Source: Larix kaempferi
Lineage: Eukaryota; Streptophyta; Pinopsida; Pinales; Pinaceae
Length of the DNA: 64,000 nucleotides
Direction of reading: 5' to 3'
NCBI GenBank assembly: GCA_027924585.1
Contig: BSBM01000826.1
Span: forward strand, 14,477,501-14,541,500
Shown: piece after piece, positions 31,282 to 43,558 of the stretch
Layout: each line of letters begins with the position of its first letter
Position numbering within the stretch: the first letter of the stretch is position 1
Notes under the pieces: generated by a model
What the model was told of the DNA's origin: nothing
Databases searched by the model: none
What the model saw: only the letters and a program-made list of their open reading frames with translations
Position numbers and translations under genes: made by a program

Positions 31282-31739
31282 TGTTCGAGTACACAGGGTA
31301 CTACCAAAGGACCGAACACTAAGAGAAACCACTTCACACAAACAGATCATAGATCAACACACCGATGTTTTGACGTGGTTTAAACCCTCTTGAGGGAAAC
31401 ACTCCACGGCCCCGGCCAAATAGCTTCTACGGGACAATTTATTATGCAAAGAAAGAAAGTTACAAATGAGCTTCTCATAATCGATCAACTAAACAATGAC
31501 CCTCCATGCTCTTTAAATAGAGATCATGGACCAATCAGGTGTTAAGCCACAGATCAAGGTTAGGTTTGATCTAAGAGAAGTTGAGCCGTCGGATCACTCT
31601 ATGTCGGGAACATATCGTGACCGTCGGATTAAGTATTTACAAATGCATACTAATGCATACTAAAGAAACACACTATCCCTAACGGATATATTACACAAGT
31701 TGATTTTAACTAACTCCTAAGTGTCTAAATATCCTAACA
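31282..31739 (-). repeat. C0 5' LTR (458 bp)
   Basis: Minus-strand TGTTAGGATATTTAGACACT to CCCTGTGTACTCGAACA. Against the 3' LTR there are eight substitutions, all transitions, over 458 aligned bases (about 1.7%). Confidence 0.95.
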
Positions 31740-32586
31740 ATTTACATGTAGTTGTTGTAATTTATTCTTCAGTGTTATCCCCCTTCTTTAATTTTCTTCT
31801 TCTTTCTCTGGCTCAACCTTCCTCTTCTTTTCTCTTCTCTACTCTAGTTTCTTCTTCTTCGTTTCCTTCTCTTTAGGAATTTTCTCTTCTCCTCTCATTC
31901 CTTCCTCCTCTCCTTTATGCATGACTCATTAAATGAGTATGGCCCCTTCTTCATTAAATTTTCTAGTGAGGGTGCCCTACATCAAATACCCTAAGTAGAA
32001 AAAGAAGCATGTCCTCATGCTAAGGAAAAAATATACAATAGAACATTTTGTGACTATTGCCACAATGCATGTGCCTTCTCTATTAGACAAGATGGAAAAT
32101 ATAGTCTCTTTATTTTTCTTCCTTCGGCTCCATATTCTGAACTTGAAAAAAATTCTTTTCATTTTCAACTACATTTTAACTTTATTCCTTTATCATGGAT
32201 ATAATGTGAGGGTCCTCATCCCTACTACTACCACTATCAATTGAAATTTATTTCCCATCTACTCATTATCATCCAAATATGCAATGTCCTTCACTCCATG
32301 GGTTTCTATCACAACCTTCATTGTTTTTTATTTGTTATAATGTGGGCATAATCTCATCCCTCCTACTATCCTCATCATATTTCTTTGCATTGCCTCTCAT
32401 CTACTAAATGACCTCCTTCCACTTCATCAATTGATAACAATACCCAAGATCCTCAAGGCTCCACATGCTAAGAATTTCATTGAAAAAATCCTCTTCTAAA
32501 TATTCTTTCTCACATGTAAGATTACAATATGTTCTCAACTCATCTTCATCCTCCTCCTCATCATCACATTCTTCACATTCCCATAG
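31740..32586. other. Pyrimidine-rich flank between C0 and C1
   Basis: Strong TTC/CTT bias from 31,780 to 31,915 and CTCCTCCTCATCATCAC near 32,545. No domain seen. It is the shared target region of C0 and C1. Confidence 0.65.
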
Positions 32587-33176
32587 TGTTGGGTCTTACC
32601 AATTACAACATGTTTGCAAACTGATTTATATAGTTAAACACAATTAAACATAAGACAATGGAATACAAAATATTAACACATTATAGAGAAATTACCCTAG
32701 AAACCCCTCTCTTGGATAAAACCAACAAACAATTGAGATTATTGGTCATCTATTAATCAAACACTCAAAACAAGTGTTTACAACCATGACTTGCTAGAAC
32801 ACAAATCGCACTTCATTACATGATCATACTACACACTACTACTGATAGTACTATATAATGCATAACCATTACATCTAAGTTATAGATGCAACAAAACCAA
32901 CTACTCATTAATGACAATCCATAACTTCCTAACCACTTCTAGTTATTCTGTTACAACCAACTTGACTAGGTCAACTTTGGTTGATTGCTCGTTGAGATTT
33001 TCAGTCGTTCCATCAACTTTCCATCGATCATATATTTTCCTTTGAAAAAAAACTATTTTAGTCGGTCAATTGACCAGACTTCCACCGTCTATCACCTTCG
33101 ACTCCAGACGACTGATATCGGTCAACTATTGACTTTTCCAATCGATTTACATGCAAAGAATATAACATTTCCAACA
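32587..33176 (-). repeat. C1 3' LTR (590 bp)
   Basis: Minus-strand TGTTGGAAATGTTATATTC to GGTAAGACCCAACA, with 6-bp inverted ends TGTTGG/CCAACA. A polypurine stretch ACATGGGAGAA precedes it. A CCAAGAGAGGGGTTTCTAGGG segment is typical of Copia R/U5. Confidence 0.75.
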
Positions 33177-34127
33177 TTCTCCCATGTGTTTTCGTCTTTG
33201 CATAAATAGGGGATTCATAACTTCATTTCACTTAAACAAGTTTTTAAAACCAATCATTTCCCTACACTAGGAAAAATTCTCTGTGCTAACCAACTTGGTC
33301 AATGATTCTAAAACATTCTTCACGATGTTTGCCTTCTCGAGTAACACCTTCTAGTTCTCTACCATCTCTCTCACAAAATCATATTGAATATCAATATGCT
33401 TTGTCTTTAGATGATATGTTGGATTCTTTTCCAGGAAGATTGCACTCTGACTGTCACAATCCAACCTAATCAAATGCTATCCAAACCCAACATTTGAACA
33501 CAATGTCTACAACCAAACAAATTCCTTACATGCATGAGTAGCTTCCATGTATTTATCATTAGTAGTCAACAATGCAACGAACGACTTCCTTCTAATCATT
33601 CAACTGGCTACTCTTTTAAATATCTTGAACACATATCTGCTGGTTGAATGTATATGGTCAATATCTCTAGCCTAATCAAAATAAAAAAATTCATGTTCAT
33701 TGATTTCCTTGCTTCTCTCAAGCTCTCCTCCATAACACACTACATAGTCCATCATGCCATGTAGATACCTGAATACTGTCTTAACTGTAGTCCAGTGCTT
33801 CTTTCCAAGTGTCCACATTTATCTGCTCAATACTACCAATGCATGGGAAATATATAATCATGTAGAGACCATAACATACATTAGAATACATACAACACCT
33901 GCAGAGGGAACATTTAATATGTACTCTATTTATTCTTGTGTCTTTCGACATTGTTTAGTAGATAGCTTAACTCCCACGGGAATAGGCACATTAACCAATT
34001 AATTGTACTGCATGTTGAAACATTTTAGTATTGTATCAACATATTTTCTCTAACTTAACCAAAGTCTTATACCTACTCGATCTCTTGTGATTTCCTTTGA
34101 AAGAATGAAATTTGCTGCTTCAAGATT
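33177..34127 (-). pseudogene. C1 RT end and RNase H, decayed
   Basis: Minus-strand reading gives EAANFILSKEITRDRVG, LSTKQCRKTQ, VPSAGVVCILMYVMV, SHALVVLSR and TVKTVFRYLHG, which follow the order of Copia RT thumb and RNase H. Stops are frequent. Sequence from 33,300 to 33,700 holds the degraded RNase H and C-terminus. Confidence 0.75.
34123..34127. repeat. Target-site duplication of the Gypsy array, low-coordinate side (AGATT)
   Basis: AGATT directly before the low-coordinate LTR. AGATC follows the high-coordinate LTR at 55,943-55,947, one mismatch. Within the C1 reading frame the ancestral sequence is continuous across this 5-bp overlap. Confidence 0.75.
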
Positions 34128-37100
34128 TGTAACATCTCGTAAAAATACAAAAATTTAAAATTTTTTATAATAGCAATAATTATCGAAATTGTTAATGCAG
34201 AACATATAAAATAATTGAAATTCTTAACTAGGATAATTAATGACGATGACACGTCATAATTCTCAAAATAAAATAAGATGTAGTTGTGTTTGGTATTTCA
34301 GATTTAAATGGATGCTAAATCTCCTTAACGAAAGATCTTTTATGATTATACACAAGAATACAAATTACAGATCTGCTTAAGTTCTAAATGCATTTACATG
34401 CTATACATAGGTTTGTATTATTATGATGTTCTTGATGATGTGCTGACAGTTTGTTTGTATGATGACGAAGGGGTCCTATGAGGTACCCTGGGGTTTAATT
34501 AGCTACGTTTAGCTAAGGCATTTGAATCTTGTTTCCATGTGTAGAACGCAGGTAAGAAATTCTACAACAAACAGGTGTTAAGAGTACATGTGTCTTTCAA
34601 TTCATCGTCAATGTAATATTAAAACGCTAAGTACTTCCTTGCGAAACATAATACCGGAGGTATGGATATTTTAGTTCCAATTCTAGTTTATGTGCTGACT
34701 TACAAACTCTTCAGTGTTATAACTTCACGTCGTCAAATTGTTTTTATAATGCTATGTTTATTATCATATGCCTATTGTCATTAATATCAAAAGTAGTGAT
34801 ACCAATGTCTATTGGTAATTCTATTAGAAAGCTTGTAGAAATAATGTTTATACTATTGAACTATCAATACAATTTGCATCTACAGAACTTAGACTATTCT
34901 AAGTCCCGAATTTATCATTTGATTATTATCACATAGTTAATATATGAAAAGTATAGTGACTAATACTTGTGCTATGAACTTAGCATTAGAGTGTATGTCG
35001 TCACCACTTAGACTATACCTATAGTATTAAATTTATCATTAGTCTTTGCAATACATGACTAACATATGAAATATATTGTGCATATGGTGTTTATGCTATG
35101 AACTTAGCATTATAATGTGTATCACACCATTTATCTATACCTATAGTCTCACACTTATTATTTTGAATTGGAAATACATAGCTAAAGCATGAAACCAAAT
35201 AGACTTGACCTTATGTGACTTTACTTATAATATAGGAATGAAAAGTTAATAAATCTATACTAACTTATGCATTTTGCACTATACGAAAGCATGTGATATT
35301 AATATTGTCACGATGCATGAAAATAACCTTCGGGATTATATGATATGTATATTATGTAACTAACAAAGCAATCATTACGAATTTGACAGGTTTTTAAAGC
35401 TCGTACTTAGCATGCTTTTGAACTGGTAAGACAGGCCCTAGCATTAACGTTGCTCCATTTTTCGGTGAGGTGGAAGCTTTGTTGGATGGTCTCCACGTGA
35501 TTAAGTTTGTAATAAGCACATCAAAAGGCTGAGTTGTGACATGCACTAACTCTCGGTCTGCTGACTTGGTGACTTGGTAGATGAAGTAATCAATGCAATA
35601 TTGATTTCAATCGTTGCTCGAATATCAATGTGCCTTGACTGGAAGTTGATCCACCGTTGATCTTCATAATATCTAGGGCTAAGAATGAAACCCTATTCTT
35701 GCATTGGTAAGTAATGGAGATTGGTTTTCCTGGCATTCATTTCGTGTTTAGTGGTGAGGTTGGAGAGCTGATCGTTTCGCAGGAATGTAGGATTTTAGAG
35801 TTTGTTGAGAGGAGGACTCCTTCCTCGTTTTCGAACCTTGGACATATGAGAGATAGTTTAAAAGTTACAGGCTTAAAGATATTGAGCAGTGTAGTCATGA
35901 TATAGCCGTTGTAGTTTTGTGTGGTTCTTCTGTCAGTTGTTGAATGTAATTCTAACTGGTTTGATTCTCCAAAATGGAACTGTCTTCTGAGTTTTGAACT
36001 CGTAGTTTGTTGTAAAATCCATTATGCTCCGTCGTTTTTGCTGGTGTGGTGTGTCAATGTTCAAGAGCTTCGCTTCTTAGGGTAAGTTTTATCATAATAA
36101 CCATCATAAAGTGAAACTTAGTTTTAAATCTGCGTTGTCTTGTTTTAACCTCTCTGAAATGTAAACTTTGCAGGTACCCACTTTGTAGGAAGATTCCTAT
36201 GCAAAAGATTGGAGAATGGGGATGCTGCTACTCCTTCCTGGTAAGCCTCGGTGGTTCTTGAAACCTCGTAGGTGCCTTTGGCATGGTTTTGTTGGTGATT
36301 ACTATGTGCCGAGAGTTGGAAATATTCAACCTTGTTTGGGTGATGCCCAAGTGTTAAGTTTTAATGTCTTATTTTGATAAATGCTATAGAGAGGATAACC
36401 TTTAGTTGTTTAAGTTGCTATTCGGATCTGTGATGCCTGGCTGCGTCGTTTGAAAGGAAATTTGATCTTGTGTTTGCACTGCTATATGTTAAGGGTAAAA
36501 CCCTGTATAGTTTTGTGGAAACTTGAACTCGATTTAGTGTTCTCTGGTTGATAAGGGATAGACCTTGTAATAATGTTGGAATCACGAAAAGTCCAAAATG
36601 TAAACTCTGTTAAGGTTTTATTTATAGTTTTGAATGTGAATCAAGAGCCGAGGGTTCACCTTTTTCTGTAAGACAATGGCTCGTTTAAAATAATGGTTGA
36701 GGAAACAATTGTATAACTATTGTTGTGATGCTGAACAACGGTAGTTGTCTTTGGCCGAGAGTTATGGTTTGCTTAACTGTGAATACATAGTTCCTGTACT
36801 TCGTTATCGTTGTTGATATTTATGTTTTGGAATTGTGATAAGATAAATTTTGGTCTGTTATATGTTTTCGAAATAGCTAGTGTCACAGGGTTCTATTTTG
36901 TATCAGGAATGAAACCCTACCTATAGCTTTCGTTGGAAACTTTGCTTGTACTAATATTTGTACCCGAGACTGGGCCTTAACCTTGCATGAAAAGGTGTAG
37001 GCATTGTATATGTTTTTAGTTAGGGTTGTGAGCTATTGTTTAGACATTGATAAAGAAATCTTACTTTCTGCTAAGTGATGTTTAACGTCTTGTTAGTAAT

Positions 37101-38659
37101 CTCGACATGTGTAAGGGATACTATGAATATCTAAAATGTTAGTTAGGGTTTGAAAAATCATAACTACTATAACCTCAGAAATAATTGTCTAATGTTTTCC
37201 ATGAATGGCTTGATGATAAGTTTATGAACTGTGTACTAAATCAACATTCAGATTCTAGGGTTTGTAAAAACTTAGGGTTTGATTTTTACAATGGTAGTAT
37301 TTGTATCTGAGATTGAAAACTATATATTAATCTAAATGTTATAAATAGTGATGAAAACATTAATAAGTGTTTTACTTATCAGCTATAAATAACACTATTA
37401 TATAGAATAGTTTTGCAGCTGTTATATAATTCTTAGAGTATGAAGTGCTTGTCAACATGAAATCTATAATATTGAAATACATATTGTTACTTATCTGGAA
37501 TAGATAGAGATGAAATAAAAGTATGGATCTGTGCAGAAACAAAATGTGTTTTTCTTTTATTTAAGAAATAGATGAATGATATGCATCTATTTATACTATA
37601 TTGTAATATTTCCTACGTCTTAAACATATGACTGAAATGACAGAATTTAACAAGTACACTACTGTATTCATCTTTTCATTCAAATGGCATTCTTCCTATC
37701 ACTCATCTCTATTAATTTTGCTTTTCTATACTAGAGTACTATACAGATAACAGTATGGAAAAAATACAGAAAAGAATTGAATCATTCACTTCAATTACTT
37801 AATTATTCTTGAAACAAATCATCCTTAGGTTAGAAAATGAATTAGTTCTTTTTGTATAGCTGTAAATAATAATTCTATCATGCAGAAAACATTTAATTGT
37901 AAACAAGAGGAAGAACAGTAAAACTTGGTAGATTGTAGGAGAAACAAATAGCCCAAGGAACCTGTTCCACCCAACCTATTCCTAAAGACAACCAAGTTAC
38001 TTTCCTTAGGACCCCCAAGCCTGTTCACTGAACCACCGGGAGGAAGATTTTGTAGAATCCTTAGTACATCAACTTGCAGTAGAATATAGCTTATCCGGTC
38101 CTAAAAACTCAGCAGTCAAAGAGACCTACACCAGCACCTCTGGTTTTCCTTCTTAGAATAACTAGCAAACTCACCATCGCACTCTCACATAGCCTCCCTA
38201 TTCGAATCTCTCAGTGATCACCTGATGTACTTGAGGAATATTTCTGTAGAAATATTGTAGGAGCTGCTTGCTCAATTCGAATTGCCTTATCTAGGGTGCC
38301 TAGGCTTTTTAGTGGTTAACTAGTCATTAATGAGCTGACTGCTCTCTTCCACCCACCTGGGGGATATTGTCGCAAATTTAGGGGCAGTTGTCCCATAACC
38401 AACAGCTAGTGGTGGAGTGCAAATGCTGCCATCTGTCCCATGCCTTCTAACAACTTCCATTCCTCCTAGTCGGTCAGTGAACACTCATTTAACAGTTCCC
38501 TTGGGTTTTTGTCTCCTATTTTAATTTATTAAATAATAATAATCAGTAATTACAATCATCCTTGACCAATATTGGTCATAATTACAAAAATTTGTAATTA
38601 TAATTTAACATAAAGTATTTTGCAATAAAATAATATTCTCAAATTTTGGGTAGGTGACA
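34128..38659 (-). repeat. Gypsy LTR A (4532 bp), 3' LTR of G1
   Basis: Plus-strand borders TGTAACATCTCG to GGGTAGGTGACA, so TG/CA ends in both orientations. Length is about 4.5 kb. Over the first about 185 bp I count 15 substitutions against LTR B (about 8%). It is noncoding apart from short frames. A block at about 34,731-34,865 is nearly invariant in all three LTRs. Confidence 0.9.
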
Positions 38660-38717
38660 TACACCCCCCCTTAAGTCTCAACATCGTCCTCGATGTTGTT
38701 CAATCACTCTTTGAGTG

Positions 38718-38890
38718 TTCCCGAAACAGAGTTGGGTATGTTTCCTGCATACTACTCTCCAACTCCCAGGTTTCCTCTTCTGGGCTAAGGTGCTTCCATT
38801 GCACCTTTACCTACCCAATGGTGCGATTCCAGAGTAGAGTTTCCCTCCTTTCGAGGATACAGTCTGGTTCCACCTTAAAATCACCGTCTT
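38718..38890 (-). pseudogene. G1 chromodomain-like C-terminus with an in-frame stop
   Basis: Minus-strand reading CILERRETLLWNRTIG, then TAG at 38,811-38,813, then VKVQWKHLSPEEETWELESS and QETYPTLF. This matches the chromodomain that ends chromovirus integrase and helps choose integration sites in chromatin. The same stop occurs in G2, so it predates the separation of the two copies. Confidence 0.7.
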
Positions 38891-40124
38891 GTCCCACCTG
38901 TACATCATTCTAATTTATAACATGAGTAACATCGTGTACATACTTATTTAAAAATGATATATGAAAAACATTATGTATCTTTATATTTGGTGGCAAATCC
39001 AGTTGGTATACCACTGGTCCAACCCTTGAAATTTTTTTGAAAGGACCACAATGCCTGGGTGCCAGCTTGGCACATCGTCCAAACTTCAATGAACTCTTCT
39101 TCGGTCTTACCTTAAGATAAACATGTTCACCAACCTGGAACTCTTTATGAGTCCTTCTAAGATCTGCTTGACTCTTTTTCCTATCTTGGGCAGCTTTAAG
39201 ATTTCTTTGTACCTGTTTCACAATTAGTTCTAATTCCTACAAAAATTCAAGTCCTAAAATAACTCTATTTACCGGGTCATTCCAAGAAATAGGTGTATCA
39301 CATTTCCTACCATAAAGAATTTCAAAAGGGATAAGCCTGGCTGATGCATGATAATGGTTATTATATGCAAATTCTGCTAAATGCAAGTAGTCCTCCCACT
39401 TATCACGCTGATCCTTAACATATATCCTAAGCATGTCTTCAAATACCTGATTCACTCTTTCTATCTGTCCATCCGTTTGTGGATGAAATGTTGTACTGAA
39501 GTTTAAGATTGTATTCAACCCTTTAAACAATGACCTCCAAAAGTTTCCAGTAAACTTAGAATCACGGTCTGAAATTATCACTTTTGGTATCCCATGTAAT
39601 CGAAAAATCTGTTTCATGAAGATTTCTGCAATGTCTGGAGCCTTATGAGTAGTCTTTACAGGTATAAAATTTGCTGCCTTGCTGAGTTTATCCACTACCA
39701 CCATGATATAGTCATTTTGTTTCTGATTTTTGGGTAGTCCGGTAATAAAATCTATGCTTATAATCTCCCATTTCCAGCTAGGTATAGGCAATGGCTACAA
39801 CAGTCCAGCCATATGTTGATGTTCAACCTTCAATTTTTGACAGTTCAAACACTTTGCTATGTATTATGCTACTTCATCCTTCATTCTGGGCCAATAGTAT
39901 TCTTTCCGTAGCATAGTGATGGTTTTTTGATAACCTTGATGACTAGAGTAATGGCATTTGTGCATCTCGTCTAAAATCATAATTTTTAATTCTGATATGT
40001 TGGGTACATATAATCTGTTTTTGTATAATAACAATCCATTTTCCTTTAAACTGTAATCTGCCATAGAATTTTCAGAATTGTTATTTGTTGTCTTTTCTTG
40101 TAATTTTCTGTATTCTTCATCCAT
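38891..40124 (-). pseudogene. G1 integrase
   Basis: Zinc region: HKCHYSSHQGYQKTITMLRK and YWPRMKDEV, then KCLNCQKLK. Core: WEIISIDFITGLPK (Asp), VIISDRDSKFTGNFW (Asp) and HPQTDGQIERVNQVFEDML (Glu). The C-terminal part has GEHVYLKVRPKK and HNVFHISFLNKYV. Stops include TAA after KDEVA, TAG before PLPIPSWKW, TAG at 39,237 (G2 has CAA there) and TAG at 38,910 (G2 has TGG there). Confidence 0.9.
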
Positions 40125-40142
40125 TTCAGTCCCTTCGAGGAT

Positions 40143-40733
40143 CTAATTTTCTAAATCTGTTGAGTATGTACTGATGGATGAAATAAAATTAATCTTTGCT
40201 TTGCGACTTAATGCATCAGCAACCTTGTTCTCTTTCCCATTAATATGCTGAATTTCAAAATCATATTCACTTATAAAAGTTAACCATCTAGCTTGTCTAG
40301 TGTTCAAATTTGTGTGATCTACTAAATACTTCAGTCCCATGTTATCTATCAACAAGGTAAATTTTCTGCCAATAAAATGGTGACGCCACATTTTTAAAGT
40401 GTGAATTACTGCTAGTAACTCTAAATCATAAGTAAAGTAGTTATTCTCATGTATTTTCAGCTTTCTAGACTCGTATGCAACAGCATGTCCCTCTTGTGTT
40501 AGGACTCCATCGAGCCCGTCATTACATGCATTTGTGCATACTATAAAATCCTTATTAGGATCTACAATCCTCAGAATAGGCGTTGTAGTTAGTAATTCCT
40601 TTAGCTTCTTAAAACTGTCTGAACATTTCTGATCCCACACAAATTTCTTCTCTTTCTTTTGTAAGGATGTTATGGGGTTTTCAATCTTTGAAAAACCCTC
40701 TATAAATTTTATGTAATATCCAGTAAAACCCAT
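40143..40733 (-). pseudogene. G1 RNase H
   Basis: Minus-strand frame of 196 codons: GFTGYYIKFIEGFSKI, PILRIVDPNKDFIVCTNACN (the usual catalytic Asp-Ala-Ser replaced by Asn-Ala-Cys), HAVAYESRKL, FTYDLELLAVIHTLKMWRHH and NGKENKVADALSR. This is a standard Gypsy RNase H apart from the altered first catalytic position (DAS to NAC), which would impair activity. Confidence 0.88.
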
Positions 40734-40919
40734 AGATGATCATACATCCGACACATCCTTAGGAACCGACCAATCATTAATGGATTTTATCTTATCGGGG
40801 TCAACTGAGATTCCTTCCTTAGAAAGTATGTGTCCTCAATACTGAATCTTATCCTTGTGAAAGTCACACTTACTAAACTTAGCATATAACTGATGATCTC
40901 TTAAAACTTGTAAGATGAT

Positions 40920-41741
40920 TCATAGATGGTTGTCATGTTCTTCCTTACTTTTAGAATATACTAGAATGTCATCTATGAACACAATAGAAAACTTATCCAA
41001 GTATTTGTACAAAATATTGTTCATTAAACACATAAGTACAGTCGGGGCATTAGTCAATCCAAATGGCATGACTACGACCTCATAATGTCCATATCGAGTT
41101 CTAAAGGATGTTTTAAAAATATCCTCATCCTTCACACGTACTTGATGATATCCTGACCTTAAATCAATCTTTGAAAATATCGTTGCTCCATGCAGCTGAT
41201 CAAATAGATCGTCTATGCGGGGCAACGGATATCGATTCTTGTTTGTCATCTTATTCAGCTAGCGATAATCTATACACAGTCTTAAAGTGCCATCTTTCTT
41301 TTTAACAAATATAACATGTGCTCCCCAAGGAGACACACTGGGTCTTATATAGTTTTTATCAATCAGTTCCTTCAACTGTGATTTCAACTCATTTAATTTC
41401 AATATATTCATCCTATATGGAGCTTTAGAATTCAGTACCACTCCTGGTATTAACTCGATGGTAGAATCTAGGTCTCTCATAAGAGATAATCCTGGAAACT
41501 CTTCAGGAAAAATATCTTGGAAATATTTTAGGACAGGTATATCTTCTAGTTTCAGTTTGTCCTCTTTAGTAATCAACTCATCCTTCACTACATTTACTGC
41601 AAACATTTGACATCCTTTTCTAACTACTCTCTTTACTTGCATAGCTGAAATTTGTCTAAGGGATGTCTTTCTTGGAATACCTCTTACTTCTACTGTTTTT
41701 CCTTCATCATTTAAATATGTAAAACTTTTCTCCTTCATCAT
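40920..41741 (-). pseudogene. G1 reverse transcriptase
   Basis: Reads YMNI-type primer grip: [50 protein letters not shown] at 41,259-41,261, [44 protein letters not shown] and [21 protein letters not shown] with the catalytic FIDD box intact. In G2 the TAG position is CAG (49,148-49,150). The segment 40,734-40,919 joins to RNase H with further damage. Confidence 0.9.
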
Positions 41742-42099
41742 TTAAATATGTAAAACTTTTCTCATAACAATTCAGAATGACATGATGGGATTCTAACCAG
41801 TCCATTCCAATTATGATATCATAGGATCCTAAAGGTAAAACATTCAACATGGTTTGTGTCTTTGATTGATTCATGGATAAAGCACAACTTTCAATAAAAT
41901 CAGATACTTTCCTTTTTGTTCCTGTTGCTAGTCTAACTAACCAGGATTTATCGAATCTTTCTGTTTTCAAATTAAAAATTTCTACAATATGTGGTGATAT
42001 ATAACTCAGGCTAGCACCTGGATCAATCAAAATAGTAACAGGATGGTTTTGTAGCATACCTTCAATCTCTACCATAGAGACTTGATGCTCTGCTTGCAT
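41707..42099 (-). pseudogene. G1 aspartic protease
   Basis: Contains GMLQNHPVTILIDPGASLSY, where the usual D(S/T)GA motif reads DPGA, and VLPLGSYDIIIGMDWLESHH, the conserved second half. It overlaps the end of gag in a different frame and precedes RT. A 27-bp direct duplication at 41,699-41,757 (CTTCATCATTTAAATATGTA twice) separates it from RT. The duplication is absent in G2. Confidence 0.85.
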
Positions 42100-43424
42100 G
42101 TTGTCCAGTGCTGCATTATTTTGGGCATCTCCCTTGCCAAGTCTCCAACAGTAGGTTCAATCTGTAAGGAATGAATATTATTAGCTGTCCGCTTCCTCTT
42201 GGGGCATTCTGATGCATAATGAGGACCTTGACACTCAAAACATTTGATAGGTGCCTTTTGGTCATTAGTTCTGGTAGCATTGGGAGTATTTATAGGAGCT
42301 ATAAAATTCTGCTGCTGGTTATTTCTGGGATTGTTTCCTTGAAAATTACGATTCTGAAATTTTTTCTTTTGGAAACCAGAATTTCCACTAAACCTGAAAT
42401 TTTTCTTTTTTAGCTCAAAGTTGTTGGGTTTATAATTTTTCCAGTTTGATATCCCTTCTCTTTTCCGATTAGTGTCATAACAAAAAGTTGCTTTCCTCAT
42501 GGCCTCTTCTAAGGTCTTTGGATTGTCATACTCTATTCTGCCATTGATGTTGAAAGGTAGACAACTCAGGTATCTTTGAATCTTTGGTTTTTCTTCCATG
42601 AGGTATGGCACATACCTCAGTAAATTCAGAAATTTACTGTTCATCTCTTTCATGTTCATACTTCCCATCTTTAAATCATAGAATTCCTTGGATTTTTATT
42701 CATAGTATTGTTCAGATAGGAACTTTTTCTTGAAGTATCTTTTAAAAGTGCTTCAATTTACATCCTTGTCTTTGATGCCCTTCAATCTTTTGATGTCCTG
42801 CCACCAAATATCTGCCTTCCCAATTAAGTTGTATATTGCCATCTTTGCCTTCAATGATTCTGAATAATTATAAATTTGGAAATACTTCTTCATGCCAGAC
42901 AACCATGCTTCTGCTGTCTCCCATTTTTCGGTTTCACCATTGAAGGTTGGGGGTTTGATTTTCTTGAACTCCCCAGAAATATGTTCATACTGTTTTTGAC
43001 TTTTTCTTTTGGGTTTGTAGTCTCCTTCGCTGCTATCACTTGAATAATTTCGTTTCTTTTTACATTTTCATGGGCAGCTTCTGATGATGTTGAAATGTTG
43101 TTTTCATCATCAGTTTTCATTTTCTCACCCTTGTCTTGATGAGGTAAATCTTCAATTTTGGAGGTATTTTCAATTTCTCTATCCTGTTCATCAGTTGGGC
43201 ATTGTTTGAACAGTACTTGATTAAGTTCTTCATGTGCCTTCAAAATTTTCTCATTGTCTTGTTTTACAGATCTGATTTCCGCTATTATCTCTTGAAATGC
43301 ACGTAATAATTCCGATGAATTTTCATTTAATTCGCCATGGACTTCTTCTTCATAATGATGTCCCGTGCTATGACTGTTGGGTCGAAATCTGTCCTCTATA
43401 TGTTCAGCTGATCCCTCCATACCT
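42069..43424 (-). pseudogene. G1 gag
   Basis: Starts MEGSAEHIEDRFRPNSHS, with an acidic coiled-coil-like stretch (IIAEIRSVKQDNEKI...). It has the retrotransposon gag core (AEAWLSGMKKYFQIYNYSES, IWWQDIKRLKGIKDKDVN), a second core part (FLNLLRYVPYLMEEKPKIQ, KTLEEAMRKA) and the knuckle CFECQGPHYASECPKRKR. Stops lie around 42,669-42,890. G2 keeps homologous pieces. Confidence 0.87.
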
Positions 43425-43546
43425 GTAGGTAAAAAATAATTTCTGTATAACACAAATAATTAAATTGATTTAATAATATTTCTGCTGTAAATAAATTTTT
43501 TGTTGCGTGTTCCTTGGACCTATTCAGGCCTAGAGTTTGAACATGA

Positions 43547-43558
43547 GCTCTGATACCA
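43547..43558 (-). other. G1 primer-binding site
   Basis: Minus-strand TGGTATCAGAGC two bases after the end of LTR B, matching initiator methionine tRNA. Confidence 0.9.

Larger units (their letters stand above)
25512..31739 (-). mobile_element. C0: complete minus-strand Copia retrotransposon
   Basis: A 6.2-kb element with LTRs at both ends, a perfect initiator-Met-type primer-binding site, a polypurine tract and gag-protease-integrase-RT-RNase H in Copia order. The flanks CTTTA (25,507-25,511) and ATTTA (31,740-31,744) form a 5-bp target duplication with one mismatch. The LTRs differ by 8 transitions plus one 18-bp duplication. It is the least decayed element in the window, but carries four in-frame stops, all TAG, one frameshift and a damaged protease motif. 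Confidence 0.95.

Noticed and set aside
31780-31915. Pyrimidine-rich tract as a splice or promoter element
   Set aside because: No exon, TATA box or frame beside it. It looks like a simple-sequence drift.
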